Source of the DNA: Thuidium tamariscinum
Lineage: Eukaryota > Streptophyta > Bryopsida > Hypnales > Thuidiaceae
Length of the DNA stretch: 64,000 bases
Assembly (NCBI GenBank): GCA_947034885.2
Contig: OX344749.2
Coordinates: 30,333,501 to 30,397,500, forward strand
Direction: 5' to 3'
The position numbers and the translations under genes are program-made. The notes beneath the pieces are model-generated. The model had not been told where the DNA came from, searched no databases, and saw only the letters and a program-made list of their open reading frames with translations. This document shows, in pieces, positions 21,278 through 32,945 of this stretch (position 1 is its first letter; every line of letters starts with the position of its first letter).

Positions 21278-22177
21278 CTAAAGGTCAAGGCCATTTTTCT
21301 GTCCGAAACTGCTCAGAACTGCCATGTTTTTCTGTTTTCACCCGAGAGAAATATTAGAGCAGAAGATTTTTAGAGTTTTAGTATAGGATCTTGTCTTTTA
21401 CTTGTTGAAGATTATGTGCTAAAAACTTCGTGGAGTTTGATTGTACACATTCGAAGGTATTAGCATTCATAGGCGGAATTTTTTGGTCTTTCTAACATGG
21501 CTTGTGAGTGGATTTTTATGCACTATGGACTTTGGTTTGAAAAGGTTTGCTTTCAATGAATTGAGATGAAAGTGTATCAATTTCAAGTTAAAGTTGCTTG
21601 ATTTTCATTCTTTAAAATTTGTTAAGTACAAGTAAGTCAAAGATTATTCAAAAGAAAAATTAAATTGTTCATAATTAGTTGTAAGATAGGATTGAAACAC
21701 AATAATTACTATGGTGAGAATATTGTTCTAGCATGCAAACTTATCCTTATCCTTATATTTATTGAAAAATTACAAAAATTGCATTTAAAAATGAATTCTA
21801 TAATTTAATTTTCCAAGAAGATGTATAGAGTGAATATAAATCAAGATTGTTTATTACTTTTACAATCATCAATAATCCAAATGGAATGAATCAAAATTTG
21901 ATATGTAGACAAAATTATAATATAGAAGAGAATTTTAATTTAATTTAATTTAAAGTTTTTGTGGATTTCTTTTTTGCCATACATTATAAAAAATATGTTT
22001 AGAATGGTATAATTTTTGCTCCCAAGCACTAATTGAATAAAAACTACATTCCTACAAAGCTTAAATGTTTTTCTATTTTACGAGAAGTCTCAAGAAGTTT
22101 CACTAAAATCAGAGGTGATAGGAACCTACCTAATATTCATTTTGTCTTTCAAGGGGACATCAGTCTTGTAGAGATTA
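21278..22177 (-). mobile_element. TTAA-family MITE-like element, degraded ~0.9-kb copy
   Basis: It starts GAGCCCTAAAGGTCAAGGCCATTT, matching the reverse complement of the right end of the 3735-4651 copy. The middle shares GCTAGAACAAT and TAATTATTGTGTTTCAAT-type segments, and the far end shares GGAACCTACC and CAAGGGGACA with the left end of that copy in reverse. The TTAA termini themselves have decayed. Confidence 0.6.
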
Positions 22178-22812
22178 AGGTATATGTTTAAGAAAGAATT
22201 ATAAGTTTTCTTTTGATTGGATTGAATGATTCCAACACCCCAAAAATATACCATCCTATTCTAATGAGATGAATGTTATGAGGCTTTTACTTGCAATATG
22301 GAAAAAGAAAAATAGTTTTATATGTGAAGTTTTGTGCTTCTTAAGTCATGAAGATGAATTATCAAATAATTAGAATGTATTAGATGTGTTGCTTACTAAA
22401 ACACTTTCACCACTAGAATTGACAAGCTTTAATTTTATTCCAAAGTTATTAGTGATTTGGGTTTCTCTTTCATCATGTAGTACCTTCTATTTAGTAATTT
22501 GTTTTAGAATGAGTATGAGATTATGTATTGTTATGATTTTCATATTTTTTCAGCCTAATTTTCAACATGTAGATTGAATTGCTCAAGGAATGGGGTACAC
22601 TGGTTTTGCTTAAAAAATATTAAAAGATAATACTCCTCCTCTTGAATGGGGTAGAAATCATAAGATTTTACACTCCAAACTTTTGGAAAAACATACTTGA
22701 ATAAGTTCACAATGCTAAAGAGCATTTTGAAGCTTGTTTTAACCTCTAACATCAAAGAACTTTAGACGTTAAGGGCCACCTATTATGCCTTTTTGATGAC
22801 AATATGGGACAT
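22178..22812. other. A/T-rich intergenic DNA, nothing recognised
   Basis: Only short frames without domain or splice context. Confidence 0.5.
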
Positions 22813-23635
22813 TAACCCTTAACTGCTTGAGCAACCATATATGGTCACCTAGAAAATTTCAGCTCAAATTTGAATGGGCAATTCAATTCCTTTGACCAAT
22901 TTGAAATTTTTTCGGGTAGTTCTTAGTACTAACTATTGAAAACATTTATTTTTCATAGAAAAAAAGTAAATATTTGATTTTTTAGGGGTCTTTAAAGGCA
23001 TGCATGTAACATTGGTAAAGAATGAAGCTTGCCAATTTTACTTTATTTTCCGCTTTAGTTCACAACTTGCTAATTTCACTTGATTTGAGATCTAAGAAAT
23101 TGTACTTTTCCAAATGTTTTGAAAGTAGTCCTCATAGAAAGAGTAAAGCATTTTTATGATTTTCACCATTGAAAATTTCAACATGCAAGTGTTGATTTGA
23201 AGATTTTTGCAATTTTTAGTTATAGAAAAAAAATTTATTACCACAATTGCAAGGTGGATTGTGTAATGAATTTGATAGCTTTTGCAAGTGAAATTAAGTT
23301 TTTTGAAAGTAAATTTTAGTGTGCTAACACTATTTGTATTTGTTCAGATCACCGTTAATCCCAAAAAACTTTAATATACAAATTTCTAAAACATTGTGGG
23401 GAGAGGCAAAGTACTAAAAATGGAAAATACACATTTCTCTTGTTATAATCTCACTCCAATTCCTTTGCAATTTTGCACTTGAAATTGGTTTGTAGACGAA
23501 TAGCAAGCTCTTAAAACATCTATGCGGTTGGATTTTGAAAAAAGAAAATTTTCTTCATTGGAGATTACTAGAAGCCAATGCTCTTTTTTCATAAGAAAAA
23601 CACACTTGCCAAGGCTTAGGCACTTAGGGGTTAAT
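22813..23635. mobile_element. TTAA-flanked MITE-like element, ~0.82 kb
   Basis: Left end CATTAACCCTTAACTGCTTG and right end GGCACTTAGGGGTTAATG, so both termini read TTAACCC inward. There is no transposase-like frame. It belongs with the TTAA family by its ends. Interior homology to the 3735 copy is not obvious to me. Confidence 0.5.
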
Positions 23636-23639
23636 GACA

Positions 23640-24006
23640 CTCATTCATAATTGTACGAAGTCGGAGTTTGAGAGCATCTCCACCGTGGACCGGCATCATC
23701 CTGGTACACGGAGCCCATGATTGGGTATAACATGAATTTCGGACAACGCTTTTCCTTCAGATGTGGTTTTCCTCATCTCTTTGTCTTCGTGGTCGCCTCT
23801 TTGCAATTCGCCAGCATTGCCCGTCTTCTTCTTCATCTCTTTGCTTCCATTCAACTCCTCTCGTTGCGATTACATTCCACAACCTTGCGTAGTCCTCTCT
23901 TACCTGTGAAACGCTGCCTCAATTTTCTCTTTTAGGGTTTGAGTGGCTTGGGCTGCTCCTCAAGTCCACGCATTCTGTTCATTGCGTTTGGGCGTGTGAG
24001 AAAGCC
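23640..24006 (+). promoter_or_regulatory. Upstream region of the fibrillin gene
   Basis: This is the immediate 5' flank of the fibrillin start at 24007, with C/T-rich stretches (for example CTTCTTCTTCATCTC near 23827) typical of plant core promoters or leaders. A lone GAGCATCTCCACC motif at 23672-23684 looks like one end of a Tourist/Harbinger MITE, but I see no matching second end nearby. Confidence 0.35.
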
Positions 24007-26372
24007 ATGGCGCTCGTGACCATGATCACTCCTTTATGTGGAGCACTGCATGCTCTCCCTTTAGGTTTGCGCGATATCGTCCCTGGTAGTTGTTGCAAGC
24101 AGAGGACTTGTGTTTCGCGAAATGTGGGAGACTGTAGGGTGCCAGGTGAGAAGAGGAAAATCATGGCTGAAGCGCCTGGAGCTGCTGCGAGCGCTGCGAG
24201 CGTGAGTATGGACAATTTTGCATCTGTGGAGGAGTTGAAGACAGCATTGCTCGATTCGGTTGAAGGTGCTCATTTCTTCCGAAATTCGTGCTAAGTGATG
24301 ACTAACTTCTAGGTCTAATTTTTGGGTGCAAATGGTTGATATTGCATGCGACGTAGGAAGCGTTATGGAGCTTGAAGCTTGTAGGATGGAATTTGTGGGG
24401 TGAGTGCAGGGGTAATGCCGGCATGTACGCAGGCTTGAACAGGGGCATTTTTGGAGTTCAGAATGCTCGCAAAGTCGAAGTTGAAAGCCTGCTGCAACTT
24501 CTGGAGGCTGTGAGTCCTGCTCCACGACCAACCGAGAATTTGGACAAGGTGCTCAACCAATTGCTCTTTCTCTTTCTTTTTTTTGCAATTTCTTTACTAG
24601 CCGGAACTGACAATCTCTGTGAGGTAGGAACAACCAAATTCGCCGCTGAGCATATTTCCTGTAATAAAACTGGTCAAAATTTCACTGGTTTTTGATAGAA
24701 AGTAAAAGAGGGTTCCAACGCACTAATGTATGGGTTGTTTTACGAAATATGCAAGAGTTATGAAGGTTAGGATTTAGGGTTTGCTGAATCTATGTTGAAA
24801 ATTGACCTGAAACCGACCTGAACTTGAATTTTAATTTAGGAGGGTTTCGTTCTCTTAATCGATACCTTCTCATCGTCGAAGATTTTGGGGTGTAAATTTT
24901 GGGTGTTGACTTTACTGAATCAAGGAATATGTAGGTAGTACAGCCAGGCCTCTGGAACATTATCTTCTCTGATATCACATATTCTGTTCTCTCATTAAAC
25001 CCTAGGGAATGGGCGTGCCAAGTTTTAAACTCACGTTTTGCTCCCACGACTACTCTGTTATGGCTTAAAATGTGATAAGGTGGAGTTTAAAACGTTCTAG
25101 ACTCGTTTTCTTTGATGTCACTTTTACATGAAACACTATTGACTGTCACAATGTTATATAACTGGATATTGCTTGCCTAGGGTGTGACATTAAAGAGGTG
25201 TGGGTGTGCTGTGATCTAGAAAGTGCTTAGTGACCTGAGTAGAGGCTGTTGGTCTCTCTGGTATGGCTAATTTCAAACTTATGTAGTACCCATTCTTCAT
25301 AATTTTTTGTCACGATTGAGACGCCTTCTGACTTCGTCTACATTCATGCCTGTTTTAACCAGGTGAAAGGCGAATGGAAACTCTTGTATAGTACCATTTC
25401 AATTTTGGGCTCTAAGAGGACAAAGCTTGGGCTGCGAGACTTCATCAGTCTCGACGATTTTGTGCAAATTATTGATATTGATCAGGTTTGTTGTGTGATT
25501 TTTTCCACATAATGATTTTGATTAAAAACCCTCTGGAAGCAGGAGCTCCATAGTTGCTGATGGGTTACTGCAGGGCTATAGTGATCTGCATCAGAATCAG
25601 CATGATGTCTTTTTCGGCGCAAATTTTGTTCAATCTTTTAGAATAATTATCGATGATGTGCTGTATATGTGTTGACAGGAAAAGGCAGTAAATAGAGTGA
25701 CCTTCAGCGTGGCAGGTCTTGGGATGCTCTCAGGTTCCTTCACCATTGAAGCCTCATACAAAATTGTCTCACCAACGGTCTGTACTCGATATCGTTTTTG
25801 CTCCTTCACTGCAGCTTCATTTGTCAGTTTACTGGGAAAGTTACTGAATGAACTAAATAACTGTAACTGATCAAGTGCTGGGAGTCCTGAGATAGTTGTC
25901 GAACATAACCCTCCCTGCACTGCCTTATTTGGTGATGAAGTTGATAGGACGGTATTGTGTCAATGTCAACTTTTGGGTTCTGAATTTTTACATAGCTATT
26001 GGAAATGTTTTGTTCATATCCACTTATCTTCACACAACCACAGTTGGACAGAGTACAGCAACGCATCGTTAGGAGAATGTTCTTGCTTTGTGAGCGCCTC
26101 CCCTAAGTTCAAAACATGACCTCGTGTTTCATTATTTATGGATTTACTAAGTTTTCTATTGACTTATGTATGGTTTGGTGCAGAGGGTTGATATCAAATT
26201 TGAAAATTCCGCACTGGTACCAGAACAACTCCTGTCATTGTTTCAGAAAAATTATGACCTTCTGCTCAGCATATTCAATCCGGAGGGCTGGCTAGAGATC
26301 ACATTTATCGATGATACACTACGAGTAGGTCGGGATGACAAGGGCAATGTGTTCCTCCTTGAAAGGGTGTAG
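24007..26372 (+). CDS. FBN5: Plastid fibrillin (PAP/fibrillin domain), FBN5-like, 5 exons
   Basis: Fibrillins are plastid lipocalin-like proteins. FBN5 is known to bind solanesyl-diphosphate synthase and support plastoquinone synthesis. Exons are 24007-24265, 24433-24548, 25363-25485, 25679-25777 and 26184-26372 (786 bp, 261 aa), all GT-AG and in phase. Residues 1 to about 55 resemble a chloroplast transit peptide, being Ser/Ala/Arg-rich with few acids. The domain then runs from [14 protein letters not shown] through [16 protein letters not shown] and [17 protein letters not shown] to the C-terminal [20 protein letters not shown] and [12 protein letters not shown]. This pattern matches my memory of FBN5 more than other fibrillins, so the family is certain and the subgroup likely. 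A shorter start at the ATG for [10 protein letters not shown] would lose the transit peptide, so the first ATG is preferred. Codon use is balanced, unlike MPP-alpha. Confidence 0.85.
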
Positions 26373-27282
26373 TTAGGTATTTTCGAATTTTCTCCTGGAC
26401 GCAGTAACTAGAGTTGCTGTCGCGCGGAAAATGTGGGGATGCTGAGATTTGCATTGTACAGCGAAAGTTCACAGCAACAGAATGTTTTGATTAGATTAAT
26501 CAACAATCTTTTCAATTATGTAGATAACCCTGGAAGGATGCTGCAGATCTAGAAGGTGTGATGGATGACTTTATTGTCAACTACAGACACAATAATCAGA
26601 GAATTTCAGTGACTACTTGGGTCTTTGTCCTTAGGGTTAACTACACCTCAAACCGGTACCTTAAACCGGTACCTCAAGTAGATAGCTGGAAAATCTGTGA
26701 AAATTGCATGTTGAATTTGGAAATGTACACACAACATTAACCTCAGATTTTGTGTTTGTTTCAGGTAATCTTTTATAAATGCTTGGAATGCTTGTAACAC
26801 CTGCAAACAATACTTACAGTGACAAATGGAATCGAGTACAAATGTGAATTTTTTTCATTCCAACAATTATACTATAAGCATCAATGAATAAAATCCAAAA
26901 GTGTATACATGAAAGTGGTAGAGTGCATCATTCCATACATTACCATGGAAGTTTAACCCTAGACTACCCAGCCTCCAACGCGTCAATGCCAAGCTCTTTG
27001 AGGCGGAGTGGAAACAATCAATGTCTGCAACCAAACAGGACGGAATTATAGAAATCCACCGTTTTATATGGCTCTCATGTCAGGGCTGATATTAGATGAC
27101 AAGGTAGAAGCGGAATCCCTTGGACAGATGTGGAGATTATAATAATTGATGAAGGCCAACATGTTGGAGTAAACTGTCTTTTTTGGGGTGTGGAATCATG
27201 ATTCTGATTGTATGTACTCCACTCAAAGTTGCGAATATGAAAAGCTTCCGAGGGATGCACGGAAACCCCCTCTGTGATGCAA
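26373..27282. other. 3' flank of the fibrillin gene and intergenic DNA
   Basis: Two short TTAA-family end motifs occur, CCTTAGGGTTAA at about 26629-26640 and TTAACCCTAG at about 26953. They are not arranged as an obvious element with both ends facing inward. AATAAA at about 26887 could be a distal poly-A signal. No gene is supported. Confidence 0.45.
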
Positions 27283-27559
27283 TAAGGTAGGTACACCCAA
27301 AAGTGCCACTTATTCATACTATGCCTAATTAGAGTTATTAGCTAGTTCAGATTTTTATGCAGTCTTGTTGGCAAGTGAAAGCATGTTCCAACGCACCAAA
27401 GAACGCAGGATTTGGATACCGTATGCAAAAGTTATTAACAATCAAAGTCAATTTCTGAAAGTGCCATCTACAGTTTGTAAACATGACTGATTTTGGAAAT
27501 GTATGTGCACTGTAGATGGCGCTTTTAGGAATAGGGCGTTTTTGGATGTACCCACCTTA
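27283..27559. mobile_element. TIR element, TAAGGTRGGTACACCC family, copy 2
   Basis: The left end is TAAGGTAGGTACACCCAAAA. The right end, reverse-complemented, is TAAGGTGGGTACATCCAAAA, giving a terminal inverted repeat of about 20 bp with few mismatches. The subterminal GATGGCGCTTTTAG matches GGTGGCGCTTTCAG of copy 1. At 277 bp it is shorter than copy 1 and has no transposase. Confidence 0.7.
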
Positions 27560-28576
27560 GTGCAAAAAGTTGGTGGTGTGATTTGAAAATGAGGGAGTGG
27601 GAATCAGCCAAAGTTGAGTAGCTCGTGCAGGCAAGGGAAAGTTGACCGGAAGAACCCGGAACGAGCTCAAAGCATACACAAGGTACTGTCGGTATGCACT
27701 GTAAGACGAACAGTATGAAAATGCACTTAGAGTACATATGGTACAATGCATGCAAACAACTGCACAAGGAGAATGTAAGGTAGCCAATCCATTTCTAATC
27801 ACCCCCCATTTCCAATCTATAGTCTACTTCCTTTCTGTGAAGTTGTGGTATTGCTCTTACAATAATTGTAGCACATTAGGATTGGTTGTAAGGTTCTCAT
27901 AAATGCAATTAGTCTATGGTCAAAAATAGTAAGGTTTACATTGCCATTATAGGTAAAAAAGAATCTTCTACTAAAAAATTCATAATAATTACACTTTGTG
28001 TAATAAAATTCTAAAAAAAAGGTGCTATCCTTCCACACTCTATTTTTGTACAAGGGAAAAAAACTGCACTCTAACTATGCATAATTGCTTAAGTGATTGG
28101 AAATAGGTAAGCTACTTTATGCGTGCTCACAAAATTGAGAGCACTCCCTAACAAACATTGACAACAATCAAGGAGTAGTACATGTGCACTTTTTTCTCAA
28201 AAATAAGTGTCGTTTCAACTGAAAGTCTGCCATCGAAACAAGGGGTGGTGCTCGTGAGAGTGCAAAACGCCAACAAAATGCATCTCCAAAAATGGAAGTC
28301 TGCATGTAAATAACTACAACAAGCTATGTCAAAATTGAACTACAGCGTGGTGAAAGGGATAAAGTTGGTGGAGGTGATTCTACTGTGGAGTTGGGCTTCA
28401 GTGATGACCCTGCTCAACAGCCTTAGATTGGCCCCTCCCGGTCGTTTTTGGGACATTTTGCCAAATTGCCATATCCCCCTGTTTGTGTTTGAAATGTGTG
28501 AGTACACCAGACATCCCAAGTGTACAAGTCCTAAAGTGCATTTTTGTGATTATTGTCCTTGTAGAGGCTGTCAGTT
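27560..28576. other. Intergenic DNA, no gene supported
   Basis: Several short frames occur on both strands, but none has a domain, signal or splice pattern I can support. Confidence 0.5.
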
Positions 28577-29073
28577 TAACCCTGAAAGCCCTGAGTTGCG
28601 TTTTTTGGCAACATATGTTTTTTGGGCAGCTCACTACGAATGGATTTTTTATTTTTTTTCTTTGAAATTTTTACACAAGATGTGCCCAAGGAGTAGCTTT
28701 AAGGCCCAACAATTTTTGTAATTTTTGACTTTGTGGTTAAAAAGTTATGGCATGATATGTCATTTTCTTTACTTGGAGGGCAGCTGAAAAAAACTTCTTA
28801 AATTTATTTTTTTCAAAAGTGAAATTTCAAATTGATTCATTAGATTTTTACAGACATGGAAAGCTTTGTTTCATCCCATTTGGATTAAGGAGTCAAAAGT
28901 TATGAGCAATTTTAGTTTGTAGGTAGGTAGGGTTTTCAAAAATTCCATACCTACCCGCAAACTAAAATTGCTCATAACTTTTGGCTCAGCCACCCTTCCA
29001 AATCTTAGATGGCACCAAGCTTGTTTACAATTTCTGCTGGCTAGAATCCGTCCACTTGGGTGGTCTAGGGTTA
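28577..29073. mobile_element. TTAA-flanked MITE-like element, ~0.5-kb deletion form
   Basis: The left end is TTAACCCTGAAAGCCC and the right end is GGTGGTCTAGGGTTAA. The left 250 bp match, in reverse, the right part of the 1924-2856 copy, sharing ATGTTGCCAAAAAA, CTTTTTAACCA and TTGGGC. An internal inverted repeat at about 28888-28980 pairs AGTTATGAGCAATTTTAGTTTG with its reverse complement around a TAGGTAGGTA/TACCTACC core. Confidence 0.6.
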
Positions 29074-29560
29074 AGGAAAAAATTGGTTGTGATTTGAAAG
29101 AAAATTAATTTCAAAGTTTGTCATGTCTTGATTTTGTTCAATATGATTTGGCATTACTTTATTTTTTTGTCTATTATTTCTTAAAGCTCCAAAAAATCTT
29201 CTTGTGCCTTAGTATGAGTTAGTATACATCATGTTAGATTGTTGCATACAAAAATTGAAAGAAATTTACATTTATAGAATTTTAATATTAACAATTCAAC
29301 AAGCATATAAATGATGTTGATTCTCACAATGTTTCAATTTTTTTTTAGAATTGAAAGCGCAGGAATGCATTATCCATTGTCGAGAGAATATAGGTTGCAA
29401 CATGGGCCGTTGTTATATCCAAATGTCCTAGCATTTGAAATATTTGTTGAATTAGGCACTACATACAATCTATATTTTACAATTGATTGTATGATGCATT
29501 TTTAGATTCAACTTTTCTATACAAAGATTGGTTTTTATGATGCATCTAATTCATCTAAAA
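29074..29560. other. A/T-rich intergenic DNA, nothing recognised
   Basis: No supported gene. Confidence 0.45.
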
Positions 29561-30615
29561 CATTAGAAGAAAACAAAGGGTTTTGCAACTACAACTTACA
29601 ACCAATTTTGTAGTTGCATTGGGTGTTTGCATCTAGGTGACAATTTAGAGACTACAGTTGCAATGAACAAGTCAAATTAGTTGCAAGCTAATTGCAAAAG
29701 GTGGCAAGGCTGTTTTTCATCTGACAGTCTTTGAAGAACTTCATCAATGAACTCTTCTAATGTGGTTGTTGATTGGAACTTGATTGTTACAAGTGATTTG
29801 CAACTAGTTTGCAATTGGTTTACGACTAGTTTGCAACTAGATTATTTGTAGATTTTGAAATTTCAATCTCAATGATTTATAGATTTTAGAATTTTAAATC
29901 TATCTTTTTTTAGATTAACAATCCAAATCTATTGATAGATTTCACTATTTTAGAAAATTTTACAATTTTGGTTTGGTTTTACAATTGATAGATTTTTACA
30001 ATTGGTAGATTTCTATAGAATATAGAAATCCATAAATTATAAAAATCTACAAGTTATAAAATTGTACAAAATATAAAAATATTAAATTTTCATTATTAAA
30101 ATTCAATATACAATAATGCTATAACTCATGATTCTTATATGTTTAATCTAATGGTATTCCTAACAATTGATATGGGATAATTGATATAAGACTTAATCCT
30201 AGTTGTTTCTTAGTTATATACTAATTATTTTTTAGTTGTAATGTAATTGTTTACTAGTTGAATTTTAGTTGTAGTATGATAGTAAAAAATTAGTTGAATG
30301 CTAGTTGGATAATAGTTGGCAACTAGTCACATAGTCGCATACTAGTTAACAATAGTTGTACAGTCACATAATAGTCATATAAATATTAGTCAACAACTGT
30401 AATAAATATTGGATGTAAAATACTTCACAATATTTTTTTTCTCTATTTTTCTAACCCTAAAATTCATTTTGTAACTACTTTGCAACTACTTTGTCATTAA
30501 AACAATGTAGATATCAAATTTGGTACAAATATAAAGGACTGTAGTTGCACATCTGTTGTATAAGACATATAGTTGCATTGCAGTCGATTTTAGCATACAT
30601 ATTTTTCTTCTAGTG
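29561..30615. mobile_element. Non-autonomous CACTA-type element with TGCAACT subterminal repeats
   Basis: The right terminus, reverse-complemented, reads CACTAGAAGAAAAATATG, the canonical CACTA/EnSpm end. The left terminus is a one-base variant, CATTAGAAGAAAAC. AAA flanks both sides (29558-29560 and 30616-30618), consistent with a 3-bp target duplication. Both subterminal regions are packed with TAGTTGCA/TGCAACTA-like motifs in either orientation, the arrangement expected for CACTA transposase-binding repeats. No transposase frame is present in the 1,055 bp. Confidence 0.75.
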
Positions 30616-30639
30616 AAAAATTCAAAACAATTACATGGT

Positions 30640-30888
30640 CATTTTCAATATCATCAAAAAAATTAAAAATTTGATGAATTTCATTGAAATGTTTTAATAG
30701 TTTATATTTTTTATAATGTTACAATCTATATGGCCAAATGTCTCCAAATTTGATTGTCATCATCTATAACACATACACTACAAGATTGTATAATAGAAAC
30801 TTCTATACCTTATCGACATATAGATCTGTACCACTTCAAAAGGAATGATGTCTCTAAACCAAAAAAGGCGTTGGGCTTTTGGGGGTTA
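30640..30888 (-). repeat. Partial copy of the dispersed ~1-kb repeat joined to a TTAA-family end
   Basis: The segment around CCAAATGTCTCCAAATTTGAT is the reverse of the TTTGGAGTCATTTGG landmark of copies A-C. It runs into GGCGTTGGGCTTTTGGGGGTTAA, a right-hand terminus of the TTAA family. Confidence 0.45.
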
Positions 30889-32537
30889 AATTGGTGCAAT
30901 TTTGGGTGCCAAAGAATGGACATCAGGAATTCATATCCATGAAATTCTAAAATACTGAGTATCTACAGATTTAACTTACTTGGGGTCGCTTCGCCCTTTT
31001 TTGAAAAGTGCCGAAGTTGTGGACATCCGCCCCTAGCTTTTCAGTAATGTTCCGATGCTTCTCAGAATCGCACCACGAATTTGTCCACGGACTCGATCGC
31101 TTCAGCTTACTGAAATCCAATTCTGGAAGCAAACCACCACATATATAATTATGAATTGCATAGGGATTGGAATTAATTACAAAAAAATCTCCCTACGAGC
31201 GAGGATTTTCTTAGGAACTCCGAAAGAACTGACATAGCCGCAATGTTGTAGGATGAATCATAGAACTACAAGGAATGAATGGCTTCTACGTATATCCCCC
31301 AATGAAGATACGCTGTTTGTTTGTTTGGTACATTGAGATCTCCCGGACCGTGAGTCCCCGGGTGCGTGTTTGGTACCGTCGGAAAGCCCTCGGCGAGGAG
31401 GGGTGCACGGGCTTTGATTCATGGTGTTCCAACCTACAACATGAAAGTTATTGAATTTTGAAGTTTCTATACATTAAAAAAATTAGACTGTGGCAACGGC
31501 ACGGGCCACCCTAGTATATATGAAAAAGTCCCTGCTCCTAGTACAAAGGGTCCCGGAGATTTTTCCCCAAGTAATGCTCAACACAATTGATGAATGAATC
31601 GATCTCCAAAGAGGGACATCCCATGAATTGAATTGGCAATTTCATTTCACTTCAAATGAGAAAGGCTAGCTAGTGAGTCCTCTCCCAGTTACTTTATCGA
31701 AGGAGAAACGTAACTGCTTCCATTGCATTTCAATTTCAACGTACAATCGAACACTGGTCTTGAAATTCGATCGAGACTGATAGCCTAACTCGAGGACAGA
31801 CGATCGAGTTATCTACGTACAGTGCTCTCCCCAAAAGTCTGCTACCCCAAGAGTGGGAACAGAGGAATTGAAGGGCGAGCAATCTTTTTGTTAGCTAGGG
31901 CACTGTTCGTACGTACACCAAGTCGATTATATGAGGTTCAGAAATTGAGATCGAAGATGATACAGTACACAATATTCTCCACAACAAACCTGTTATATCG
32001 ATTTCAAGTGATCGAAACCGTACCACTTTTTTACAATTAATTGCAAAGATTGGCTGAGTCGAGTCGGGCCTTTTAGTTTACAAAACAAGAGGTCCCGTGT
32101 TCACAATCATACAGTACACGCAAATGATTGCAAGTAAAGCACTACTTTATCACAAAAGATGAAGCAGACAGTCTCATAACAAAACATATATGAACAATAA
32201 TTCTTTAGACATCCAATCCGGTTCAGAATTTCGACGATCGATCGATCGAGCTGAGGCTAATTCTGTTGCCCCAGGGGCGAATTAATCAGTACTTCCAGCT
32301 CAAATTAAGAAAAGCAAGTCAATGCATGATCGATCACATACACAAAAGGGAGTCACTTCAATTCTTTATTGCAAAAAATTAACGAATCAGTCTCCTTAAC
32401 AGAAGTCATCGATCGTGATTGATAATTCTCAGACATCTGCATCCATAGTCAATTGATCCGCGCCGGCCGGCCTGCAGATCGATACCCCGTCAATTTAAGC
32501 ACGGTCGATCGAAATTCCATCAGTTCGATCAGCTCGA
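30889..32537. other. Intergenic DNA of different composition, downstream of the S-protein homologue
   Basis: From about 31000 the sequence is less A/T-rich and unusually dense in CGATCG, GATCGA and TCGATC words (CGATCGATCGATCGAG at about 32233). A block at about 31310-31570 with GGTACATTGAGATCTCCCGG and GGGTCCCGGAGATTTTTCCC may be the ends of another element. No second gene is supported. Confidence 0.45.
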
Positions 32538-32945
32538 TCAGTTGCCCCATGGGCGAGTATACGGGTGGTCATTGCACGCAAACCCGAAGTTCTCATCCAC
32601 CAGCCACTGGCAAACCTCCCCGGTGCACTCACACGGCGCGTTCTTGGCGCCCCCCCACCCCGTGAAGACGTCGAACGTGGTGGTGGGCTTCCCCGTCGCC
32701 ACGAACGTACACGAGTATTTCCTCCCCGAGAAGAATCTCCCAGGCACCGTGAAGTCGAAGGACTTCCCTACCGCCAGAAACTGGAAGCCCCTGTCGCCCT
32801 CGTCCTTGCCGAAGCAGTGGACTGCGATGGGACCCGGCATGTCGTTCCCGATGGAGACCAACATCGCGTGGGACAAGTTTATCAACGCCAGGATGACCAC
32901 CACGGTCACCAGGAGACGACTCTTGATCTCCCCGCCTCTCTCCAT
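32538..32945 (-). CDS. Secreted S-protein homologue (plant self-incompatibility S1 family)
   Basis: A single-exon gene for 135 aa. Residues 1-27 form a signal peptide (basic start, hydrophobic VTVVVILALINL, cut after SHA). The mature part has the S1 pattern: an N-terminal strand VSIGNDM, AVHCFGKDEGD at 41-51, a central FQFLAVGKSFDFTVP, YSCTFVA at 77-83, FDVF at 91-94 and VCQWLVDENFGF at 111-122. Cysteines lie at 44, 79, 105, 107, 112 and 124. Those at 44, 79 and 112 sit in places typical of the family, where one or two disulphides form. S1-family proteins are small secreted ligands: the poppy female S-determinant is one, and most others have unknown roles. The C-terminal tail CNDHPYTRPWGN is short. 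The ATG at 32945 is the only one giving the signal peptide. The gene lies alone in a GATC-rich island. Confidence 0.85.
   Translation of the reverse strand: MERGGEIKSRLLVTVVVILALINLSHAMLVSIGNDMPGPIAVHCFGKDEGDRGFQFLAVGKSFDFTVPGRFFSGRKYSCTFVATGKPTTTFDVFTGWGGAKNAPCECTGEVCQWLVDENFGFACNDHPYTRPWGN

Noticed and set aside
24061-24531. 156-codon minus frame across fibrillin exons 1-2
   Set aside because: It is a shadow of the fibrillin coding strand and crosses an intron.
28326-28721. 131-codon plus frame
   Set aside because: Its 3' half lies in the TTAA-family element at 28577, so it is a chance frame over a repeat.
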